Shown: one piece after another, positions 11,397 to 22,874 of the stretch
Numbering within the stretch: position 1 is the first letter of the stretch
How the letters are laid out: every line of letters begins with the position of its first letter
NCBI GenBank assembly: GCA_011009095.1
Contig: VTPC01090557.1
Coordinates: 124,001-188,000 of the forward strand
From: Ignelater luminosus
Taxonomy: Eukaryota; Arthropoda; Insecta; Coleoptera; Elateridae
Direction: 5' to 3'
Length of the DNA: 64,000 bases
Made by a program: the position numbers and the translations under genes
Notes under the pieces: generated by a model
Told to the model about the DNA's origin: nothing
Seen by the model: the letters and a program-made list of their open reading frames with translations, nothing else
Databases searched by the model: none

Positions 11397-14300
11397 ATGG
11401 CTAAACGAAATTCTTATATCCCTTGCACGTTAAGTAATTATAGAATCTTAGAAGATAGGATGTTAAATATAAAAAAGAATATAGGACATAGTGATGAAAT
11501 AGCTAAAAAAATTTATACGAGTATGGATGCGTACCAAGCAGACATTCCTATGCACACTTACACTGCCGATCAAGGAGGTATATTCAATTTGGAATTCAGC
11601 TTAGATGGGTATTTATTTTGAAGGGCAGATTTGCGTTGTTTTATTTAATATAATCAATTATTTTTAGCCGGCTACTAGTGGCAGCTTGTGAAGAAAAGTC
11701 AGTCTTAATATTTGATGCATCAAATCAAAGACAAATCAAGAAGATTAGCGATGCACACAGCAGTTGCGTTAATTGCATTAGGTGGATTTTATAAATGTAG
11801 CAGTACAATATTTTTAAAATGTATATATGCAGGTTTTTAGGGTCAAATATGTTTGCAACATGCTCTGACGATAATACTGTTAAGGTTTGGGATACACGTC
11901 GGTTAAAAGTTGCTAAACGTACCTTACAAGGACATTCTAATTGGGTATGAATAGTAAATATTGCGTATGATATTAAATGTCTGTATTATGGATTCCAGGT
12001 AAAAAATATAGAATACTTGGAGAGAGATCAGATTATGATCACTTCTGCATTTGATGGTAGTATTTATGCGTGGGACTTGAAGAGTCCAACAGAAAACAAT
12101 TTATTGCACAATAATGTGTTCAAAATGAACGGACTTATGAGAACAAAACTGACACCAGATGGCTCAAAAATGGTTATATGTACTACAAGTGGATACATTA
12201 TCATCATTCACGATTTAAATTTAGAAACCTTAAGCAATGATGTAAAATCTTTTAGGGTAAGTTAGAAAACCAGCAAATGACTGACAGTTAAGTTGTGCAT
12301 TTGTTAAACATGACTGTATAACAATTGACCGTTATATGTACTCTCATTGTCTCTCTTTCTCTCTCTTTTATCCACTTACTCAATCAGATTATAGAATTAT
12401 CTCTCATGACATCTACTGTCTGATTTTATTAGATACAAGAAGTGTAAAAAAAATAATGTACACTGTTAAAAGTGATTTTATCTTATTCGTAGGATAGTTG
12501 TATCATTAAAAGGTAATGTGTGATAGCTGAAACAAAAGTTAAACTAATAAAATGTGTCAACACTATTTCAGGGCTTCCACAAGCTGTAATGAATAAAAAA
12601 AACTAGTGAATTTAGCAAATAAAGTGAGAAATAGCAAATAACTAGTCGGCGCTTCAGATGGAACAAAAAAGGTGCCACTACTCCAGTGTTGCCAGGTGTA
12701 ATCTTTTTCCTAGTGATAAGCACTATCGAATTATTCAATAGTCGGCTGTTAGTTGAATTATTTGATAGTCGGAAAACTATTTGAATAAAATCAGTCAAGT
12801 TTGAATAAACAAGTTATATTAAGTACATTTACTAAAATTATAAACAACTGAATAATACAGTATCTTATAACTACTTGACTAAAGGGAAATTGACATAAGT
12901 TTCAATAACATTAATTTAAGGTTAAGTCGTTCAGTAACTTAGTTGAATAGGCTGGCGATGATGCAGGTGTAAGGAATTCTATTAAGAGGCATTCCACATG
13001 AAATTACACAGTCACAAAACATCAAGTTTTTGTAATCACTTGAAATTTTTTTTATATGTTGTACTTGTACCAATCAAAAAAACAGAGATGCATATTTCTT
13101 TGTTTACACCAAATGTAATTATTTTATATTCTGCATAAAAGTTTTCAAAAATTAGTGCATTTCTTAGTATAAAAATGTTTGATGCTTCGTAATTACCATA
13201 ATAGTAATAGAGTTCTCCAGATATAAAAAGATACACATTTCCTATATTGCCGTAGAAAAATGTTTAAAAAAAGTTTCAGTAAAATCTAAAATTGTGCGAT
13301 TTCACGTTAATTCTAGCATTCATGAATTTCCCCCATGGAAATATTAATTTTTTATTTCGAACAGGATGATTGTTTCTCCAGATATTTAAAAATTCCAGGT
13401 TAAAAAAATCCTTTGGTATATAAACTTACTTCTTTCATTTGCAGCTTGCAGTTCTTTTTGAGTAAGAAATGACTTCATTCTGACAGGAAACTAAATTAGA
13501 GGTATGACAAATGCACATCTTGGACAAGATTGAACCTGTATAGACAGGTCCGTTCCAATTCATACATTTTACCAGTGGTTCCTTTCTTGAACCAGGTAGT
13601 TTCTTTGTTGATTTTTTAGTATATCAAGAAATTTCAGGAGTAATTTTCATCATTTTCTTCTAATTACTAATTATTTTCAACAAGATTTTTATGCAACTAT
13701 TTTTGTTACAATGAAAAACAGGTTGCATTGTTTGCATTATTGGGTAAATGCAAACTAGTCTTTTTATATAAATAATTGCAGAGCTTTTTACTAAGTTTAC
13801 ACAAATTGTCATTGACCAAAAATGGGTTAATAACATTTAATTTTGAAAAAGTTTGAAAATATAGAATTAACCTTAATAATAGTAATAATAATAATAATAA
13901 TAAATAAATAAATAAATAAATAAATAACACACACAAATTAAGATTTCCCAAACTTTGCTGATGAAACTAGAATACCTATTACTGTTTATACAGTGATGGA
14001 AAATTAATTTTATTTACTCTTTTATGGTTGTATTATTTTTTCCGTGAAAATTAGACAATAGCTGCCAAAATAGTCAAATTTACAGTTTCAATTCATTCTT
14101 TTATGCCAATTGTGAAACTGAAGATTTAAGTAAATAAAACTGTCATTGAAGAGTGCCTTAATCCAAAAGGCTTTGTCGGTCGTTTTAAAGTATTAACTGA
14201 ATTTATGATAGGTATAGAAAGTGAAAGTATCCATTTAATAAGAAAAACTGTAATTTTGTGGCAAAAGATATTCTGGAGTTATGAGCAGTCTCTTCATTGA

Positions 14301-17300
14301 AATTCACATTATTTGTAAGAATATACTGGGTGTCTCAGACCACCTGTCCACCCCTATTAAAATTAAGAGGTTTGAGATTTTTTGATGAAACGAACGGTTC
14401 CCTTACTAATTTTGATGTTCTCTTTCCGATGGTGTAAAAATTGAAATCCCTCGAGCCCCTCTTATAGAGGAGATTGGGGGCAACTTTAAAATTGTAAATG
14501 GAAATCCCTGTATTTTAGTGCAAATTTGGATTTTAAGCCGCAAAATATGTAGAATTTAGTTGAAACATTTTTTCGGTTTGTAACAGATGAGGCTGTAAAC
14601 GCAGAAAACTGAAATTTTGCAATTATTCCTCGAAATACACTTCCGATTACAAGATTAAAATAAACATATTGAATATTATCGAAATAATTATTAAATTGTG
14701 CTAAAATTGAGCTGCCAACTCAACTAATTCCTAAAAAAGCATGTCATGTTTACTAACTACTTTCTCTAAAGCTGCTTCTAGTTCTTTTGAAGTTAAATAA
14801 TTATTTGGCATCTTAATACACAACATAAATGCACCACTATACTTTCAAGCTTCGTTGTGTTATTTCAATATTTTATAATAAATTTCTGTATATCTCTCAA
14901 GAAATTAGGACATTAGTACAACAAATTGCAATAATAAAATTAAAAATAGCGCAATAATTAATAATTTCTACAGGCCTAAAAAGGTTGCAATACCAATAGT
15001 GATTTTATTTTTAAACTTTGATACCAAATTACACCCACTAAATGTAATAATTTTTTATTCTGCGCAGCCTGTGATTGGCAAAGTCTTTCTGAAGTATCAT
15101 CAGTATTTAGACATTCTGTAACAACTTCAATTTAATAGAAAAAGATTTTTAAAGCACATGGTGCGTAAACGAACCATTGGGACCATATGAATTAAGATCC
15201 TCACTAATTTCCCCACCAAATTTGAAAATCCTCAATTTGAGGAAAGACCTCCATACCTGGCAACACTGCAGCACTTACTATGTTTAATTTTCATTTTGTA
15301 CTTCCTCGTAGAGCCCTGCACGGGCCAAAATTTCTAGGCACGGCTGAAGACAAACTTAACGCAGCCTGAAACAAACCCGGTAACTTCTTAATCGGTCCGA
15401 CAGGCCTAAACAACCCAAGAGACCCCAACGGTACGAGATGTCGGAAAGCTACGAGGTGGAATGAACAGAACGTCCCGAAAGAGAAGTCCAACAGCCCCGA
15501 CATGTTCGAGAGATGAAAACAGCCCGATAGACCTGAAGGGTCGAGAAGTCCAAAAGCCGCGAAAGGCCCTACAGACTCGAGAAGTTCAAAGGGTCCAATA
15601 GACCCGTATGGCTCGTTAGGGCCGAGAGGTCTAACCGCTTGACAGACCCGATTAACCGAACGTAGGCCGGAAAAGTCCCATAAATTTTTAAACTGAGACC
15701 TCACCCGATCCGACCCGGGTCGCGTAAAGGCCCGACTAGAAAACCCGGCCCATGCAGGCCCCTATCTCCTCGATCAAGACTTTCTAATTAGTTACATATT
15801 TTATTCACTCGCAATAAATATAATTATGACATCTCTTGTGTTAGGTCGAAACTAGCGCCGCCCGAGGCGAGTGGCTCTTAGTGACTTTTCATTAATCACC
15901 CAATAGGAGGGGGTTAAAGTTGAAAATTTTGCACTTTTTGAAAACGAAACGTTGAAACAACTCGAAAACGGGTTGGCCGATTTTCACGAAACTTGGAGTG
16001 TAAGTGGGACATAATGTTCTTCAACTACCCTTTGCACGCGGAGCGAATGCGGTGACACATAGTTGCGAGAATGGGCAAAATCGATGGGGACCCTATGGGC
16101 AGGCCTAGCGATCTGGGACCAAGGGCGCTGTCGTGCAGAGCCCCCAAAGAATGTTAGATTTGAACCCCTAGGCTTCCATTTAGTTGCCCGATTCAGTGTC
16201 TTTGCCTGCACATGATGCCGTTCGAACCGATTTCGCACTTCTTACGATTCGGCCGCTAGAGGGCGCAACAGTCCAAACCAAGGAGGGCTCGTAGCTCAGA
16301 AACTATAAGGACTACGTGAGTGTGGTTTTCGCCAATCGACCCAACTTTGCAAGTACTATCGGGGGATAATAGAGAAAGTCCGATGAAAAATCAAAAAATA
16401 TTAAAACTCCCCAAAAAGACCGTTTGGAGAATCTGCGAACTTTACAAACCTCTATCGAAACCGTTCGAATGGTCTGATCAACATAATATTCGAAATTTAT
16501 GTTCTGGGAATGTTTATCTATCCACTCGAGAAAACCCGACTCGATTCGATTAACTCCGCACTTTTCTCCATGGCACGCCGAGACGTTTACGTAAAAAATT
16601 TGTAACTCGGTTAATTATTAAGCACATCATCAGGGCAACAAACTTAGGTGGGCACCATTGGTATCCCCTCGTTTTTTGAAGTGTATTAGAACAAAAAAAC
16701 CGTAATTTGCCTTTTGCACCTTTTTGGGGCAGTTATCCATAGTTGTAAGACCTTGATGCGCCGTGGAATGGGAAACAAAAAAGGTTTTTTCCTATAAGGT
16801 CATCTTCTATGTCGAAAACGCGAAAAACTGAAAACGATGCAAATAGACACGCTTTAAGCTAGAGAGACGATGCTTTTGCAGTAAACGTACTTGGGTGACT
16901 TGTACATGATTCTATAAGCAAATTCCGAATCTTTCTAAAGAGTGTCTCGAAACCTAGGGGGTTCCCCTTCTATCCCTTTGTAAGATATTTTGATTTAAAA
17001 GAAAAAATGTAACATTGTTTAGGCTACTTTGTTAGTTTTAAGAAGTGCGAGCGTCAAGGGGGGTATAGTGCAAAGAACAGTCAGTCGAGGTCAGGACTCC
17101 AGCGGGAGATGATTAATAAAAAAGTGTTCCGATTAATTCGGATTGGTTTTTACAGAAAACGTGGATTTTAGTAACAAGTAATAGTATTGTTACACGTGTT
17201 ATTGTGAGTGATGGTTATGGAAAGAAAGAAGAGATCTCATTATTGGGATATTCAGTAGATGAATGGTTGAATCGTTAAATGAAAAAAAGATTTGCAGTAC

Positions 17301-19310
17301 TTATTGGTAGAACAAAGGGAGTCGCGTCGTTGCATCATATCGGCAAGGGCAAGATCGAGGACAGGCGACGTCACGGCTGAGAAGCGCGAAGAAATACGTG
17401 GTTAATGCGTAACAACGCGGCGTAGGATTAAGCAATAGCCGTAATGTTAAGATTTCTTTAATTTGATATTTCTTTTTTTTTGTTTGTTATTAGTAATAAG
17501 TTGATTTGATTTTTTTATTAAATTCCTTATTTTTTGAATGGTTATTGTTCTTTTAATAAAATGTTTTAACATCCTGATTTGGCCCAGCTGTCAGAACCTA
17601 CTTGATTTCATCATTCTACCTAAATGAGCTACCACACCTTCTAGCTCCGTTATGTTTTGGTGATTAATGCTGAGATTCGGCAAGTAACTCTTCCAAACCT
17701 GTGTGCATTTCATCTATAAATAAGAGCTTTTTAATGAAAAATTAATTTTTGCAAAAAATGCACGTTCTCTGGTTTTCAATTTTAACATCGAGTGATTTTC
17801 GTGGGTTCAAGAAAGAGACTCCTGATTGCAATGCATGAAATTGAGAGAGACAAAAGTAGGGGGAGTTGATGCCCATAGGCGTTGGGTGATCGAAAGAAGT
17901 GGTAATTATTTTTAATAAAAAGTGTGAAAAAGTGAAAAAAATCAGCTTGTGGAAGTCAACCAATCGGAAGCTTTTTCATTGGCATCACGTCATCGTGCTT
18001 ACAAGCAAACTGTTGTTCGACTCTTTATCCCATATCTTCCCCTTCCCTCTCTAAGGCACTTGTTAATTCTCCACCACTGAAAACTCTCAAATTGTCAGGT
18101 TTAAGGGACTGAGAAATTGACAACGCTATGCATTTACAAAAGAATATTCAACAAATAAACATTGGTCAGAATTTAATTCTAACATAATCATTTTAAGGTA
18201 CCAAAAACTTGAAGATTTTTTTCTAAAAATTCTAATTGAAAATAGTAGTTGCCATGAACGAATAAAAAACAAATGCCTAGATTAAAAAAATAAAACTGAC
18301 AGCAATGATGACTTCACAAAGAACATTTGATTTTTACTCATTTATGGCAACTACAGAAATTTCAATTTTTTTGATTTATGTCATAAATATTTAAATTGTT
18401 CTTCTTTTTAGCCAAATCTCTATCGACTAATGCAATTAAGTGGTCAAACTTTCCCTTCAGTCACCATTTTTAACCATCTGTTCAATCAGAATCGAAAACA
18501 GAATCGGTTAGAATTCATCGATGATTTTCCTAACGAAGCAGAGGTAATCAGTTCCTTACAAATACATCCAATGGGATGGTGCGCTTTATCAAGAAATATA
18601 AACGCTGAAGAAAATGAAGAGGTGTTTAGTTTCTAAACTATTATAATAAAATTAATAATTTATTATTTATATATTTGTAGTGGACTGCTGTTCATGATAT
18701 TCAAACACGTGATCCCAACGACTACAGAGATGCTTATAGGATAGTCGATGAACCTGCTATTCCTGATGATGAAGATGAATCTGCAGACGAAGAGTCGGTT
18801 AACAGACGTCCTACTGATATTTGGATGGGATTTATTACTAATGAACATCTTAGCGCTTACAGAGCACAGCGTGGTCCAAATATTCCAGACAGTATTCATA
18901 CCACTATGGGTATTATAAATAGCGGTATAATTGGCCATAATGCATTTAGAAGACAATTTAGAGGTCGCAATGAAGATGAAAATCGCATAATGATAAACTT
19001 ACCTAGACTAACTCATTTTGCTAAAGAGAAAAGTGTAGGCAAAGGGTATATAAAAGAGTTGTGCTTCTCTAGTGATGGAAGAATCATCTGTTCACCTTTT
19101 GATAAAGGCATAAGATTACTGGGATTCAACCAGCACATGCAAGAACTATGTTATTGCGTACCGACACAACCTAAAGAATTGTACACAATTGCAGAGATGA
19201 ATAATTATCATCCGGACGTTGTTGTTAGTTGTAAGTTTAATCCTAAACATTATCAAATGGTTAGTGGTTGTTTAGGGGGAACCATTGTATGGTATAAACC
19301 TATTTTATAA
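11397..19310 (+). CDS. DCAF10: DDB1- and CUL4-associated factor 10 (WD-repeat substrate receptor)
   Basis: Six exons join in frame: 11397-11608, 11668-11781, 11833-11944, 11999-12256, 18412-18621 and 18681-19310, giving 511 residues (human DCAF10 is about 560). WD40 blades are clear at residues 60-90 (GGIFNLEFSLDGRLLVAACE), 97-130 (CVNCIRF, FATCSDDNTVKVWD) and 140-172 (GHSNWVKNIEY, SAFDGSIYAWD). The C-terminal part has YIKELCFSSDGRIICSPFDK and the end SGCLGGTIVWYKP. Residues 128-131 read WDTR, the WDxR motif with which DCAFs contact DDB1. By family knowledge it recruits substrates to the CUL4-DDB1 ubiquitin ligase. The last intron-but-one is 6.2 kb and full of repeats; the others are 47-60 bp. 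Exon 5 ends at a weak donor (GAG|GTGTTT), but phase and homology support it. A polyadenylation signal AATAAA is at 19457-19462. The acidic stretch DDEDESADEE lies in exon 6. Confidence 0.94.
12985..13170 (+). repeat. Dispersed repeat (family D, copy 1)
   Basis: The sequence with ATTCCACATGAAAT, ACATCAAGTTTTTGTAA, TTTTATATGTTGTAC and TTATTCTGCATAAAAGTTTTC-like blocks matches 45370-45520 in the Skeletor intron, same orientation, at roughly three quarters identity by eye. A shorter related block is at 15015-15065. No coding sequence is seen in it. Confidence 0.6.
13878..13928. repeat. Compound microsatellite (AAT)n-(AAAT)n
   Basis: About eight AAT-type units run into about six AAAT units. On the minus strand it translates as runs of leucine and of LFIY, which is an artefact. 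Confidence 0.95.
14325..14640. other. Possible transposon end
   Basis: The sequence begins ACTGGGTGTCTCAGACCACC, of the form seen at mariner/Tc1 and MITE termini (TACTGGGTGTCxCA). It continues with moderately GC-richer DNA (CTCGAGCCCCTCTTATAGAG). No inverted partner was found within the intron, so it may be a truncated end. Confidence 0.3.
15300..15765 (-). repeat. GC-rich degenerate minisatellite island (family E, copy 1)
   Basis: The island starts GTAGAGCCCTGCACGGGCC, also present as GTAGAGCCTTGCACGGGTT at 45802. It then runs through imperfect iterations of short GC-rich words such as CCCGACAGACCTGAAGGGTC and GAGAAGTCCAAAAG. It ends with AAACTGAGACCT...CGACCCGGGTCG, whose inverse is found near 59920. 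No real gene is supported, although both strands give long open frames because the words avoid stops. Confidence 0.8.
15830..17420 (+). other. Moderately GC-rich block, possible LTR-element remnant
   Basis: Composition is clearly richer in G+C than the flanking intron. Near 17040-17190 the sequence looks like an LTR end, with a GATTAATAAAAAAG polyadenylation-like run followed by TTCGGATTGG. The following 17260-17400 would read as a gag-like start in broken frames. No reverse transcriptase or protease motif is seen. It could also be an unrelated ancient element. Confidence 0.3.
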
Positions 19311-20600
19311 ATATATAATTAGTTTTAATTCTCTCTTTTTTTTGTACTGATTATGTTACAACTAGTCCGTGTTTATTTTCATCATTATTTTTAGTATTTA
19401 AATACGTTCGTGTATTATTATTGTTCCAATTTAATACTGTAAATAGTTATGTACAAAATAAACTGTATATAAAGTCTTATTATAATTGTCTTGTGGTTTT
19501 TTAATGTATTTTACAGCCCTGACTGGTTGTAAATACTAGAGTCCTGTATATCAAGGAACTCTAGCAAATATTAATTAACTGTAATTATTTATAAAGGGTA
19601 ATTCAAAATATTTCAGGGGATGATTCTACAGGTCATTCTAACAAAAACAAGTTTCTATAAGCAAAAGCTCTGAAACCCAATTTTTGAAAATGGAGTCTTT
19701 TAGGCAGCTTATGTTATTAAATTCAGGTTTGCAAAAGATGTTTGCTCTCTTTTAGTAAGTAATTTACAAGTTGAGCTTCAGTAAAACTTTTCTTTAGATC
19801 CAACCACTTTCAAGTAAAATTAGTTTATATTCTTCAAGCTTGCTTTGCTAAAAATTTTGTACTAACAAAAAACTGGAGTAGGCTAACCTCAACAGAGTTT
19901 ATTATATCACTTGGGCTCTTCAGACCACTCACATTTTCAAAACCATACTTAAATCTTTAACTATTTAATTTAAAAGTAATAGCAAAGATTCAAGATTTCT
20001 ACTGCTTTCAGTTGCTTCTAGAAAGAATCTCGAAGACAAATTTTGCAAAGGACCTTAAGGAATGGGCGCTGAGTTTGGGCCCTGTTAAACTACATAATAT
20101 GGTTGTTATGCAACGGTTTGAATGTATTATGCACCATATAGATTTGAAGCGTATGCTTTTTGTCTAATTTTTAAATATTGGCGAATATTAGTTTCACATA
20201 ACCTATAATGTCACGAAGCCTAACAAATACATTAAAATTTACAATTATTTAATAATTGTAATATATGTCAAAATGTTTGAAAAACTATAAGGTAGAAATA
20301 CGGCAGTGTTCGGTTCATAGAAGTAATCAAACTAGTAGAAATCTTTAATTTTAAACTTGAAGAACAATATCAATCAAGGTTAAAATATAAACTTTTAATA
20401 TGCGACGCTAATGAGATGTCACAAGATTATTTGAGGTTATGATTAACGGTAGCTGCAGGAAACATAACGGAATAATTTCCTATTTACTAAACTCACCAAA
20501 ATAATTACTATATCAGATAAGGACCTTGCACGGTTTCTTCGAAAAAATATCAAGAATGCTATTAGAAACGAATTAAATGAAGTTCTGAATAATTATGGGG
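19311..20600. other. DCAF10 3' UTR and intergenic DNA
   Basis: The 3' UTR probably ends a little after the AATAAA at 19457-19462. Beyond it no coding frame, RNA gene or recognised repeat is visible. Confidence 0.4.
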
Positions 20601-20609
20601 CAAGTTAGA

Positions 20610-22874
20610 AAAAATTATAGTAAAAACCACATAGGCAGAATGCTCAAGATAACATTTATTGAGCACAAAAACAAATACAACATCAGAGAAAACTGAATAT
20701 CCTTATTGATATTCAATGCACAATACCTAATGAATTCCTCCTGATCCACTGCATTATCATTACCGTTACGGGTTGGGTCAACAGTACTTCCATTTGCACC
20801 AGCTTTTTTCAGTTGTTTCTGTTTTGATTTTTCTTCTTTCTCTTTCATTGCAATTTTTCTACACTCCGGAACACGAATAATCTTCCAGTTTTGGGGAACA
20901 TTTCAGGGACTATTTTATGACGGAAAATGCGGATAAGTACATTTCTGCTTTATTTTTTCCCATTCCTTCAACGTGTTTTCATTTTTTTCAACTCGGATGC
21001 AAGAGTTAAAGGTAGGGTTGGTCAACGTTACTATTATCTTCGTAGTAAGTGAAAAAGTCAAACCACTTTCCATCGGCACAATAGAAATACTTGTGATTTT
21101 TGTTGACAACAAGCTTGCCAGAAGAATTCCGAAGAAGGAACTTGTCCGATTTTCGATGTGGAATTTCTTCTGGAGGCACGTTTGGACACTTTATTTCGAG
21201 AAGACCATTTTCCCCTACGATCCCGTCAGAAGAGGCACAGAATATCCCATTTTCAAGGGAAACAAACCGTTCACATTCCCTAACCTCCACATTTTGAAGA
21301 AGTCTGTAGACGTCTCTGGCTTCGGGCTCTAGACTTATTCCTCGAATTATGTTTTTGTTATTACTGATATCGGATGGATATAATGCTTTCTTCATTGTGC
21401 AGTTTGTTGGAGTGGAGTCTTTGAAATTGGGATTCTGTTAATTCTTTACAATTTGTAGTTTATATTGAAATGCTGACCTATTGCGTTTGATTCGATTTGG
21501 TGTTGTTGATCTTTCGTCTATTGCAGCTTTTTCTCAAATTCTTCCACAGGGGGTGCCACCTTTAAATACCTCTGGGTCTTAATCATAGTCCTCATTCTTA
21601 CTTTTTGTAACGGGGTTTTGGATTGTCTTTTTCTTTCTCTTTTGTCGTTTGGAAGTTGCGGAAAATTTGTTTGCTTTGGTCCACGCAGAAGAACAGCATT
21701 CTTTATCAGAATATTCATTATACATACATTATACATTGCAGCGCAGTTTGAGAGTTGGTTCGGAAGAAGATGGCGACGGGATCTGGCAGCTAGACGAGAA
21801 AAAGTTGTTGTTGTTCTTCTCTCCCCCGCATGAGTTGCTGAAATACTTCTTGCACCTTCCATATTCTCCGAAAATATGACCTTTAAATCCTCCGTTAAAT
21901 ACACTTTGTGGTTTTTGTGGAAGGATCTACATCATTTTGATGGGCAGAATTGTAGTTGATGGCTGCTCGTGCGTCCCGGCCGAATCTATGAAGAAAGAAC
22001 ATTTATGTAAGTTATGTTATGAAGGAAGAAATATTTGACCTTAGTAAACACAATAGTAAAAGTTGATTTTTGATCATATTACCAGTGAATATTTACTTGC
22101 ACCAAGTCCCTATCCTTGTTCTTGAAGGATGTGTTCAGAATGCTATACAGCTTTGTGTTGACACCCCGAATTTTGTGATTCACACAGTGCATTTTCTCGA
22201 TGGGGATGTGGCCAGGATACTTTGTCTCAACTTCAATTCGTAGCCGCGTCGCTTACTCCATACTTCAGAATGATGTCGTATGTTTTAAAAAGGTGAAGAG
22301 CTCCAGATACAATAGTGTCACTCTTCATAGCTTGTACTGACTGTTTCTTGCAGCGTAAACATGTGGGGATAAAATCAAAGGTCTGGAAAGATTCAAGGTG
22401 AAGTAAGGCTAACTACTCACCAGTTTTTGAAACAGGAATGTTCTTTGAGTTTCTCTCCTTCTACAGGATTATCACAAATAGAACAAGGCTTCACTCTTGA
22501 CCCAACCAATTGGATTTTTTTCTAAATTTGCTAAGGCTTTGTTGACCAAGGAGTGTCGACTATGACAGGTTGTAACATCATCTTTGTTGGAGAACTCTCC
22601 CCGCTGTTTAAGATTTTGTTTTTTCTCTTCTTTTTTCTGCAACGTTTTGGTCTCTGCTTATTATTTTTGTCATATACACCAACACTCTCACCCGCTGGGT
22701 GAGGCAAGACTTCAACAACCTGTAGAGAAATGGAAGGGACAACGGTACAAATATCATGGCTGTTCCAGGGGTTTCGCGTAGCTGCAAAACATGAAGTTTT
22801 TGTAGCGAATTTTGGACTGTCTAAAATGAACTTATTTCCCTTGGCCGTTATGTCATATTGTGCTAACTCATATA
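20610..22874 (-). mobile_element. Remnant of a Mutator-like transposon with a YqaJ nuclease domain
   Basis: Pieces of one large protein lie in order on the minus strand. At 22530-22430: KPCSICDNPVEGEKL then KEHSCFKNW (zinc ligands C-x2-C...H-x-C). At 22340-22100: SVQAMKSDTIVSGALHLFKT and HIPIEKMHCVNHKIRG, the pattern of the Mutator-like domain found in many invertebrate proteins (AMEADIIVEGF, VEKIECRNHLLRN). At 21904-21518: a basic linker and PPVEEFEKKLQ. At 21395-20960: a YqaJ/lambda-exonuclease-like domain. The mariner at 22875 abuts its upstream edge. Frame breaks occur between the pieces, so it is inactive. I infer the element class from the domain order; no terminal repeats were identified. 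Confidence 0.7.
20960..21395 (-). pseudogene. YqaJ-type (lambda exonuclease-like) nuclease domain fragment
   Basis: The frame reads SLEPEARDVYRLLQNVEV, then FCASSDGIVGENGLLEIKCP. The aspartate of SSDG and the E-x-K of LEIKCP are the expected metal-binding residues of the PD-(D/E)xK fold in YqaJ proteins. The tail (HKYFYCADGKWFDFFTYY, then IRVEKNENTLKEWEKI after a frame change) matches the conserved end of the domain. The domain is typical of the nuclease module that follows a Mutator-like module in insect element proteins. Part of the expected core (YYxQVQGQ) is altered to HKYFYCADG, another sign of decay. Confidence 0.75.

Larger units (their letters stand above)
12257..18411 (+). other. DCAF10 intron 4 (6.2 kb), repeat-rich
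   Basis: Bounded by GTAAGT and CTTCTTTTTAG. It contains a dispersed repeat (12985-13170), a microsatellite (13878-13928), a GC-rich island (15300-15760) and a moderately GC-rich block (15830-17420). Short introns elsewhere in the gene suggest this one grew by transposon insertion. The pieces between these blocks (12300-12980, 13170-13870, 13930-14300, 14650-15290, 17420-18400) show nothing recognisable. Confidence 0.8.

Noticed and set aside
13706-13951. 81-codon open frame with leucine run
   Set aside because: It reads through an (AAT)n-(AAAT)n microsatellite.
15984-16238. 84-codon minus-strand open frame in a DCAF10 intron
   Set aside because: No motif recognised; the block is a GC-richer, probably transposon-derived stretch.
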